Assembly: GCA_042138015.1 (NCBI GenBank) | Contig: JBHIVA010000080.1 | Span: forward strand, 1-8,370 | DNA: 8,370 nt | Source: TH1177 sp042138015 | GTDB lineage: Archaea; Thermoproteota; Nitrososphaeria; Nitrososphaerales; Nitrososphaeraceae | Direction of reading: 5' to 3' | Shown here: in pieces, positions 1 through 4,956 of the stretch | Layout of the letters: each line of letters opens with the position of its first letter | Position numbering within the stretch: position 1 is the first letter of the stretch | Made by a program: the position numbers and the translations under genes | Notes under the pieces: generated by a model | Seen by the model: only the letters and a program-made list of their open reading frames with translations | Databases searched by the model: none | What the model was told of the DNA's origin: nothing

Positions 1-384
1 ACACTGTATGTTTTCCATATTTTGCAATTAATGATCTGATGAAATTTTCAGCAGAAGCATATTTCTCTCCTCAGATATGTAAATTCCCAACACTTAATGA
101 TGAATTTGCTCTATACAGAACCATAACCAGAAATGCTGGTTACCAATCTGAATAATTGTTTCATCTATAATAAAAGCAGTTACTCTTTTTCTTTTGTAGA
201 TCTCACACGAACCAAATCTTTGTAGCCAATTCCAAACAGAAACATAACTCCTTTTCTTATCATCTCTAAATATAGTTAATGCTTTAGATGTATTACGTAA
301 ACTCAAACCAAGAAAGTATAGATAAAGAGAATACATTACAATATATTTTGATGTTTTATTTCTTTCAAATTTAATTTTATTCAT
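1..384 (-). pseudogene. IS6-like DDE transposase, degenerate and cut by window edge
   Basis: The first 96 codons encode an N-terminal helix-turn-helix-like region (about residues 18-57, including LYFLGLSLRNTSKAL and SVWNWLQRFGS). This is followed by the start of the DDE catalytic core, AFIIDETIIQIG, with the first catalytic Asp at residue 74, then HFWLWFCIE. The frame then hits TAA at 96-94. Transposase-like sequence continues beyond the stop in the same frame (VLGIYISEERNM) and, after a shift of one base near 55-60, in another frame (SAENFIRSLIAKYGKHTV). The gene thus carries one in-frame stop and one frameshift before leaving the window. The second and third catalytic residues are not visible. 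Family assignment rests on remembered similarity to archaeal IS6-type transposases. Inactivity is well supported unless the two lesions are sequencing errors. Confidence 0.8.
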
Positions 385-420
385 ATTATATTTAGAACAT
401 TCTCAGCTATAGCTCTTACT

Positions 421-439
421 GCTTATCTGAACAGAGCCC
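421..439 (-). repeat. Putative IS terminal repeat at the gene junction
   Basis: Read on the minus strand, GGGCTCTGTTCAGATAAGC starts right after the last dehydrogenase-like codons and resembles IS6-family termini. It supplies the final codons (Ala-Leu-Phe-Arg-stop) of the truncated dehydrogenase frame. Its partner repeat would lie left of the window, so the assignment rests on position and on similarity to the family consensus. Confidence 0.5.
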
Positions 440-1325
440 TTTGACCTTGCATTATTCCATAACCGCTATTAAAACCTAGTTTTACAATATTAATTTCATC
501 GTTAATTATATGACCCGTTTCTGTATCCCATAAATTTCCAGTAATAGGATCAAAATCCATTCCAAATCCGTTATGGATACCATATGCATAATATAAATTC
601 AAAGGAAATGTGTCCCCTAATAAACCATGTCCTTTCTCGTCCAGTACGGGGTTTCCATCTAATGTTATTCTTAATATGCCAGATCTTCCATCCACAATAG
701 AACTATTCTCATAATTTTGTGCAAGAGTTTCTAATGCATTTTCTCTTGAAGAACTAGCAATTTCTCCTATGATAATGTATGGATGGTTATCTGGACCAAT
801 TGTGATAAACCCTCCATTATCCTCAGGACCAGGTTTTGCAGGTAAATCTAGAAGCATTATAGGATTAATTAACTTATTATTGACCAATTCATACTTATAT
901 ACTCTATTTCCTATGGGAAAAGTCTCATTAGTTATCGTTTCCGTATTATCCTTTTGTTTATTACTTTGTACTTCAGTATAATATAAAAATACATTAATAT
1001 CATTTTTACTATTTGTTTGATTCATTACTGCTATTCCAAGTAAACCTTGATAGAATCCACTAGCAACTGATACATGTAAGACTGGATCATCTAATATAGT
1101 TTTGTTTATTATTCTCAATACTGTTCCATTTTTTTCCAAGACTAAGAGATCAGAAGATTCTAGAAAAGCTATACTTGTAGGCATTTCAAGTCTATCTGCC
1201 ACTTCTTCAACCTTTAGGTTTGGGTCAATAACTTGAGGAAATTCATAAATTCCATAGACATCAAAGTTTTGTATGATAATATGAAAATGAAATAATACAT
1301 AAAATAATATGACTCCAATAATCAT
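423..1325 (-). pseudogene. Truncated PQQ-type sugar (glucose/sorbosone) dehydrogenase paralog
   Basis: This 300-codon frame matches the first ~315 residues of the 458-residue paralog at 6299-7675. Shared features are a membrane-spanning or signal segment (about residues 1-19), the EKNGTVLRI and GLLGIAV propeller strands, GNRVYKYE, NGGFITIGPDN and the NDEINIVKLGFNSGYG region. The frame stops after residue 300, where an IS end replaces the last ~140 residues including the final propeller blades. The residues equivalent to the catalytic His, Asp and Arg of soluble PQQ glucose dehydrogenase (His193, Asp212 and Arg272 in the intact paralog) are Asp169, Glu187 and His251 here. An enzyme cannot be expected. 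The start is firm on its upstream side because a TAG codon lies directly before the ATG. Unlike the paralog it shows no lipobox. If translated it would give a membrane-anchored incomplete propeller. Confidence 0.85.
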
Positions 1326-1618
1326 CTACTTATTTTTTTGAATCACTATTGTAAATTCCAATTGTGTACATTGAATAAGAAATGGTTATTTTAACTTTCT
1401 ATAGAAGTCGGAAACATTAAATGTTTAGAAGAATTTTTAATAAAGAGTTAATATCATTCTTCATTATGCCTCTCTTTTTAATATTTTGTATCAATAATGT
1501 GTAGAGATATTTTGAGTAAATGTAAATCCACATCTAAAATTTATTTCACTTTTAACTTAGTTGTTTTAAAAAATATTACTATTCATTCAATTATTAATTT
1601 ACTATTAATAAGATATAA
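1326..1618. other. Intergenic spacer, 293 bp, no gene seen
   Basis: This very AT-rich stretch lies between the 3' end of the split-barrel gene and the 5' end of the truncated dehydrogenase, both on the minus strand. No coding frame of note was found. It holds an AT hairpin next to the 1619 stop and a short palindrome, AAACATTAAATGTTT, at 1412-1426 about 90 bp upstream of the dehydrogenase start. No convincing TATA box could be assigned. Confidence 0.5.
1591..1611 (-). terminator. AT-only hairpin downstream of the split-barrel gene
   Basis: TTATTAAT and ATTAATAA form perfect 8-bp arms around a 5-base loop, starting 7 bases beyond the stop codon at 1619. On the transcribed (minus) strand a run of six T follows at 1573-1568. 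Archaeal termination depends mainly on T-runs, so the T-run is the stronger part and the hairpin, made only of A and T, is weak. Confidence 0.35.
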
Positions 1619-2044
1619 TCAGAATGTATCATTATTCCATATTATTGTTTTTGTTGGATTAATATAAATACAAGAATCTCCAACATCTATTTTTCTATAT
1701 TGAGGGTATTTTGAGACTAATAATCTGTGAACATGCTTGAGCCTATCTTTATCATCAATCAACTCTGCCTTTCCCTTAATTAATATATAGAATAAATTAT
1801 GCCAATTATCTGTATACTCGTCAATCAACAGGCAAACTTGAGGATTATTCCTAATGTTTTTTACTCTTCTTAATTTGGAAGGATTTATGGATTTTGATTT
1901 TTCATCAAGTGGAATAAAAAATGCATTTTTGTAATATACAAAAACTACGGGAATCGAATATGGTTGAGAAGTTTCATCTACAGTAGATAATCTAGCGACT
2001 TTTGTTTTTTTAATAATCAATAAGATTTTTTGATTTAGTTTCAA
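1619..2044 (-). CDS. PPOX-class split-barrel protein, probable F420-dependent oxidoreductase (Rv0121-like)
   Basis: This 141-residue protein has the pyridoxamine-phosphate-oxidase-like split beta-barrel layout. A short N-terminal helix is followed by VARLSTVDETSQPYSIPVVF (residues 16-35), where the Leu-Ser-Thr-x-Asp strand and the Pro-x-x-Pro-Val turn are typical of the family. Next come FFIPLDEKSKS (42-52), KLRRVKNIRNNPQVCLLIDEY (57-77), WHNLFYILIKGKAELI (81-96) and a C-terminal strand ending IIWNND. The K(S)-LRRxxNIxxNPxVxLLxDxY pattern is that of the mycobacterial Rv0121-type subgroup, whose members are predicted to bind cofactor F420. The length is usual for the subgroup. It diverges from an LLM-class F420 enzyme across 53 bp, which supports an F420 role. 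The substrate is unknown, and FMN or heme binding cannot be excluded. The protein is expected to be cytoplasmic and dimeric. Confidence 0.8.
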   Translation of the reverse strand: MKLNQKILLIIKKTKVARLSTVDETSQPYSIPVVFVYYKNAFFIPLDEKSKSINPSKLRRVKNIRNNPQVCLLIDEYTDNWHNLFYILIKGKAELIDDKDRLKHVHRLLVSKYPQYRKIDVGDSCIYINPTKTIIWNNDTF

Positions 2045-2097
2045 TAGAGATCTTTGTAAATAATCAAATAAAAGTAAATATTAATAATACTAATATA
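2045..2097. promoter_or_regulatory. Divergent promoter region of the two F420-type genes
   Basis: This 53-bp, almost purely AT spacer separates two divergent start codons, so both promoters must lie in it or extend into the genes. For the plus gene, AAATAAAAGTAAATATT (2066-2082) lies at the distance expected of a TATA box for a leaderless or very short-leader transcript. The exact boxes cannot be fixed because the whole stretch is A/T. Shared control of the two genes is likely from the geometry alone. Confidence 0.5.
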
Positions 2098-3015
2098 ATG
2101 AAAACCGGTCTTTCACTTCCACAAGCAGGTATAAATGCTACAAAAGAAAATGTAATCAAATTTGCCCAAAATGCAGAAAAAGAAAAAATAGAATCTTTAT
2201 GGGTACTTGAAAGGCTTTTATGGCCCATTAATCCTAAAACAAAATATCCAGGATCTCCAAGTGGTATTATGCCTACAGAATGGCAGTCAATTTTTGATCC
2301 TCTAACTCTTCTTAGCTTTGTAGCGGCTTACACTAGTAAAATTAAACTTGGAACAGGTGTAATCGATGCACCTTTTCATAATCCAGTGGTTTTAGGACGT
2401 GAATTTTCAACAATTGATGTTTTATCCAATGGAAGAATTATCGCGGGACTAGGAATAGGATGGTCAAAGGATGAATATCAAACATCAAATATACCATATG
2501 AGAACAGGGGTGCAAGACAAGATGAATTTTTGGAGGCGTTAAAGAAGGTTTGGACAGATGATGTTGTAGAATTCAACGGAAGATTTTATACTATATCTCC
2601 CTCAAAAATTGGACCAAAACCTATTCAAAAACCATATCCAAAAATCTTGCTTGGAGGATTTTCACAGAAAACATTTCAACGAATAGTAGCGCATGCAAAT
2701 GGTTGGTTAGGTATAATATTTGGTCCACTAGATCAATTGGGTGAAATAATAAATACAATAAAGGATATGGCATCTAAATGCGGTAAGAATCCTGATGAAT
2801 TTGATATGTCTACTTTGGCTTCTCCTCGAATAAGTGAACAAAAATTGAATTCTAACCGGCAACCAATGACAGGTACAATAGAAGAAATAGGATATGATAT
2901 TTCAAAACTTAAAGAAGTCGGGTTTAATAGAGTTATTCTTACACATCCTACTGGGAACGATTATAGTGTAGACAAAACAATAGATCTCGCTAAAGAACTT
3001 TCAAAATATCTATAG
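2098..3015 (+). CDS. LLM-class F420-dependent oxidoreductase
   Basis: This is a luciferase-like monooxygenase (LLM) TIM-barrel protein of 305 residues, a normal length for the F420-dependent branch. Visible hallmarks are the first strand MKTGLSLPQAG, ESLWVLERL (32-40), KIKLGTGVIDAPFHNPVVLG (81-100, the strand preceding the cofactor pocket), then STIDVLSNGRIIAGLGIGW (104-122), GARQDEFLEALKKVW (138-152) and GPKPIQKPYPKILLGG (172-187). The G-L-G-I-G-W-x-x-x-E-Y motif with SNGR is characteristic of the TIGR03619-like group. Such enzymes use reduced F420 or F420 as hydride carrier for small organic substrates. The actual substrate cannot be read from the sequence. The ATG lies directly downstream of AT-rich promoter DNA with no obvious ribosome binding site, as in leaderless archaeal genes. 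It diverges from another probable F420 protein and is followed by a T-run terminator. Confidence 0.88.
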   Translation: MKTGLSLPQAGINATKENVIKFAQNAEKEKIESLWVLERLLWPINPKTKYPGSPSGIMPTEWQSIFDPLTLLSFVAAYTSKIKLGTGVIDAPFHNPVVLGREFSTIDVLSNGRIIAGLGIGWSKDEYQTSNIPYENRGARQDEFLEALKKVWTDDVVEFNGRFYTISPSKIGPKPIQKPYPKILLGGFSQKTFQRIVAHANGWLGIIFGPLDQLGEIINTIKDMASKCGKNPDEFDMSTLASPRISEQKLNSNRQPMTGTIEEIGYDISKLKEVGFNRVILTHPTGNDYSVDKTIDLAKELSKYL

Positions 3016-3190
3016 TGCAATAACATTTAGGATTATTTCTGTTATGTCAATCATATTGGTAAAATTAAAAAAACTTTAACAATACTTTTGTCATAATATT
3101 ATTTTTTTATTGTAATTGTTATTAGAGTTAGCAAACTTTTTCTGCTATTTTATTTTAGGTATTTGATCTCTAATTCCTACATGCGTCTAC
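3016..3190. other. Non-coding spacer between convergent units
   Basis: No frame of note is open here. The segment contains the T-run terminator of the oxidoreductase gene and separates it from the decayed minus-strand frame that begins near 3191. A second gene-free stretch, 3452-3546, also shows nothing recognisable. Confidence 0.5.
3102..3108 (+). terminator. T-run terminator after the LLM oxidoreductase
   Basis: A run of seven T follows the oxidoreductase stop by about 87 bp on the coding strand. Oligo-T on the non-template strand is the usual intrinsic termination signal in archaea. No stable hairpin is needed or seen. Confidence 0.4.
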
Positions 3191-3451
3191 TTAAGTCTCA
3201 TCGTCAACAACAATTCCTAATCTATTAATCAAAGGATCTTTATAGTATCAATCTCCATCTTTAGGTTTGTTATTAGTAGTTTCTTTATCTGAAATTTCGA
3301 CATAATTAGATTGTAAGCTAGATATTTTGTCAATCACTTCTGTTATGATATCTTGAGTTTCATACTGTTTATGTACCTGTGCTTCTGTTCTGACTAGTAT
3401 TGATATAGTCATACATTTTGGGCTGGGATAGGTTTTCTGTTTGCTGTTACA
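3191..3451 (-). pseudogene. Decayed paralog of the neighbouring zinc-ribbon gene
   Basis: A minus-strand frame open from 3451 to the TGA at 3250-3248 encodes KQKTYPSPKCMTISIL followed by VRTEAQVHKQYE. This aligns without gaps to SNSIQILLGRAEEVRKQYE of the protein encoded at 3547-3992 (9 identities in the 16 residues from I-x-I-L to KQYE). Downstream of the TGA the same frame continues with coding-like sequence (YYKDPLINRLGIVVDDET) up to TAA at 3193-3191, so the TGA may be a mutated sense codon. The N-terminal zinc-ribbon part found in the relative is absent, and a TAA blocks the frame upstream. A short free-standing product from the ATG at 3412 (54 residues, ending at 3248) is possible. The missing N-terminus and internal stop favour a decayed duplicate. 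Function unknown. Confidence 0.55.
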
Positions 3452-3546
3452 TTATCAATCGCTTACTACTCACAGCATTGTAGAATATTAGTTCTAATTA
3501 ATAGTAGCAATATTTAACAATTATTTTCAGTTAATTAATTTATTTA

Positions 3547-3992
3547 TTATTTACGTTGATTGCTACTTTGAAACAGATTAAATCTCTGCCTTACAAGTTC
3601 CCTTCTACCTTGAGGAACCTCGTAATATACAATTATCTTTAAAATATCATCATCTATAAAATGAGATGTGATCCTTGAGTCTTACCATTACAATCATTTA
3701 TTACATCATTTAGATATTCGTACTGTTTTCTTACTTCTTCGGCTCTGCCTAATAATATCTGAATGGAATTAGACATTTTGCGGTTATGTTGTTCTGTTTG
3801 AGACTGGATTAAGGACTTATAATAAGTGGGTCTTGTTTGTCTGGTAGTAGGTTTGGTAGAATTAGGGCATAAGTGTCTATTATCAGTTTCTACGTCATAA
3901 AATGCTTTTTTAGAAGTATTCCAGTAGATGTGAATTCCGCAGCCATAGATACAGAGTTTGGAATAATTGGGATTTTTAGCGTAAGAACTCAT
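3547..3992 (-). pseudogene. Small zinc-ribbon protein, frameshifted near its 3' end
   Basis: The intact first frame gives 112 residues and stops at 3654. It starts with a Cys/His cluster, CIYGCG (Cys14, Cys18), an aromatic strand IHIYWN, and HLCPN (His40, Cys42), which looks like a small zinc ribbon. A basic, Thr/Arg-rich linker (44-65) and a helix-like segment KMSNSIQILLGRAEEVRKQYE follow. After about residue 103 the frame appears to have shifted. Another minus frame, open from 3681 to TAA at 3549-3547, reads SHFIDDDILKIIVYYEVP then QGRRELVRQRF, which is clearly coding-like and would complete a protein of about 148 residues. The total length of 446 bases is one short of a multiple of three, as expected for a single-base loss. 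The start codon overlaps the stop of the upstream small gene (TAATG), implying translational coupling. No function is known to me. The protein resembles conserved hypothetical proteins of Nitrososphaeria. The shift could be a real mutation or a sequencing error. Confidence 0.6.
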
Positions 3993-4126
3993 TATTTCTT
4001 GTATTTGTTTTCTTCTGCATCATTCTTATACTGGCGCCAGTGTTTTCTGCAGATCTTATCTCCATTAAGAGAAGTATATTCAGTACTGCATTTTCCACAT
4101 TTCGAATAAAATAGCATGATACTCAT
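3992..4126 (-). CDS. Small Cys/His zinc-finger-like protein, 44 residues
   Basis: This is a short frame with strong protein-like character. Its start region reads MSIMLFYSKCGKC, then STEYTSLNGDKICRKHW, ending in a charged tail. The pattern C-x2-C-x12-C-x2-H suggests one zinc site. There are two possible starts, ATG at 4126 (44 residues, used here) and ATG at 4117 (41 residues). Nothing decides between them, since no clear ribosome binding site is seen. The stop codon shares its last base with the start codon of the next gene (TAATG), so the two are probably one operon and translated together. The function is unknown. The basic, metal-binding character would suit nucleic-acid or protein binding, but this is inference. 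Confidence 0.6.
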   Translation of the reverse strand: MSIMLFYSKCGKCSTEYTSLNGDKICRKHWRQYKNDAEENKYKK

Positions 4127-4440
4127 GAATTCTTGGTTGTTTACTACTAATATTGGATTTTCTTCTTAATAATGTTATTTTTTTATTTTGCATTATTAGT
4201 AACTTACAAACGGGGTAGATAGAAATGGTACTATAAACCCGATCAGGAAATAAATTCTATAGGAGAGTATTACATTAATAAATAAGATAAAAAAGTTATA
4301 ATAAATAATTTATTTAGAATTAATTAAAATCGCAACAACATGTTATCTTTTTCTCCAATAAATTATGATTCTTCACTAGGTTATTCATTTGAACAAAGTC
4401 TGGAGTAATTAGCAGATTGGATCATATCTTTCCATTAAAA
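4127..4440. other. Intergenic spacer, 314 bp, no gene seen
   Basis: The segment lies between the 3' end of the AbrB-type gene and the start of the zinc-protein pair, both on the minus strand. Only very short open frames (under 20 codons) are present. It must hold the promoter of the zinc-protein pair. AATATTA near 4150, about 25 bases upstream of the ATG at 4126, is a candidate TATA element but weak. No tRNA-like or strong hairpin structure was found. Confidence 0.45.
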
Positions 4441-4635
4441 TTAAATTTCCGGAATTTCTGCTTTTCGGATAACTATTTTTTCGCCGTCCGTGACGATTTG
4501 GATATTATCGCCTAATCTCATTCCTGACTTTTCAGCTACTACTTTAGGGATCGTTACAATCATAGGAGGATTATCTCCTCCTCGAGCGGCTCGTATTTTA
4601 CTATACGCATAAGCAATAACCTTCTTTGTAATCAT
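4441..4635 (-). CDS. AbrB/MazE/SpoVT-family DNA-binding protein
   Basis: This 64-residue protein is essentially one swapped-hairpin AbrB domain. MIVTIPKVVAEKSGMRLGDN (residues 25-44) is followed by IQIVTDGEKIVIRKA (45-59), with the family's I-P-K-x-V-x-E-K-x-G-x-x-x-G-D core and the terminal Gly-x-Lys-Ile-x-Ile-x-Lys strand. The N-terminal 24 residues are basic (KKVIAYAYSKIRAARGG) and may add to DNA contact. Such proteins bind DNA as dimers and act as transition-state type regulators or as antitoxins. No toxin gene is adjacent on either side, so a free-standing regulator is more likely. It diverges from the NHL propeller gene across 321 bp containing two inverted repeats, making auto-regulation or control of the propeller gene plausible but unproven. 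A TATA box about 30 bases upstream suggests a leaderless transcript. Confidence 0.85.
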   Translation of the reverse strand: MITKKVIAYAYSKIRAARGGDNPPMIVTIPKVVAEKSGMRLGDNIQIVTDGEKIVIRKAEIPEI

Positions 4636-4660
4636 TACTATTTTTATTGTTAGTTCATGT

Positions 4661-4670
4661 ATAAATATAT
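4661..4670 (-). promoter_or_regulatory. TATA box of the AbrB-type gene
   Basis: ATATATTTAT on the minus strand is centred about 30 bases upstream of the ATG at 4635. That is the spacing expected for an archaeal TATA box whose transcript begins at or just before the start codon. It is the clearest TATA element in the window. Confidence 0.55.
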
Positions 4671-4722
4671 CTTAACTCTAATACATAAATGGGTATATGT
4701 TTACAATATTATTAAATATACG

Positions 4723-4780
4723 TCTGACTAAACAATACCTACGAAAAAAAATAATACAAAACAAGAAATAGTTAGTCAGA
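4723..4780. repeat. Inverted repeat TCTGACTAA ... TTAGTCAGA
   Basis: There are two perfect 9-bp arms (4723-4731 and 4772-4780) separated by 40 bp, roughly in the middle of the AbrB/NHL divergent spacer. The spacing is too wide for a stable hairpin but suits two half-sites for a dimeric or looping regulator. It could also be chance in AT-rich DNA. Confidence 0.4.
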
Positions 4781-4888
4781 ATAAACGATAAAATACAGGA
4801 AGGTAATGGGAGAATCCTAGACCTCTCTTTCAGGATTTACTACATTCATTCCAATAAGGTTTTTCGAATATTTACCATTGTTCTAGAT

Positions 4889-4925
4889 TTGTACTAGAGA
4901 ATTTGGCTATAATTTTCTAGTACAA
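4889..4925. promoter_or_regulatory. 15-bp dyad (hairpin/operator) upstream of the NHL gene
   Basis: TTGTACTAGAGAATT (4889-4903) pairs with AATTTTCTAGTACAA (4911-4925) around a 7-base loop, with a single G-T pair as the only departure. The dyad ends 31 bases before the ATG at 4957 and touches a TATA-like ATATTAAT at 4925-4932. If the transcript is leaderless, this is a DNA operator next to the promoter. If transcription starts further upstream, it would be a strong 5' untranslated hairpin. A third copy of the core TTCTAG lies at 4881-4886. Confidence 0.55.
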
Positions 4926-4932
4926 TATTAAT
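4925..4932 (+). promoter_or_regulatory. TATA-like element of the NHL propeller gene
   Basis: ATATTAAT is centred about 28 bases before the ATG at 4957, at the spacing of a leaderless archaeal promoter. It directly adjoins the 15-bp dyad. The sequence is not an ideal TATA box and the region is AT-rich, so confidence is low. Confidence 0.35.
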
Positions 4933-4956
4933 AAGCGTAAAAAGTTATTCAATTTT

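Larger units (their letters stand above)
1..439 (-). mobile_element. Partial IS6-like insertion sequence, one end visible
   Basis: The element runs off the left edge of the window. Its visible part holds the 5' portion of a DDE transposase gene, starting about 54 bp inside the element. It ends in GGGCTCTGTTCAGATAAGC read on the minus strand (439 down to 421), which resembles the GG(C/T)xCTGTT-type terminal repeat of the IS6 family. The boundary is also supported because the neighbouring sugar dehydrogenase reading frame loses similarity to its paralog exactly there. The other end and the target duplication are outside the window, so the exact first base (438 or 439) is an estimate. The transposase is broken, so this copy is probably not autonomous. 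Confidence 0.65.

Noticed and set aside
769..981. 70-codon plus-strand frame opposite the truncated dehydrogenase (and a similar one at 6915-7100)
   Set aside because: Both lie antisense to the same conserved part of the two paralogs, so their openness follows from the codons of the real genes.
3654..3690. Programmed ribosomal frameshift in the zinc-ribbon gene
   Set aside because: No convincing slippery heptamer or downstream structure was seen. A one-base mutation or sequencing error is simpler.
3873..4109. 78-codon plus-strand frame
   Set aside because: It runs opposite the two zinc-protein genes, and its translation is low-complexity Phe/Ser/Leu-rich sequence typical of an antisense shadow.
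4385..4440. Toxin partner for the AbrB-type protein (toxin-antitoxin pair)
   Set aside because: Only frames under 20 codons follow the gene, and the upstream neighbour is a divergent propeller gene 321 bp away. No PIN or MazF-like protein is present.
4813..4837. AATCCT ... AGGATT hairpin
   Set aside because: The arms are only six bases with a 13-base loop, which is expected by chance in this composition.
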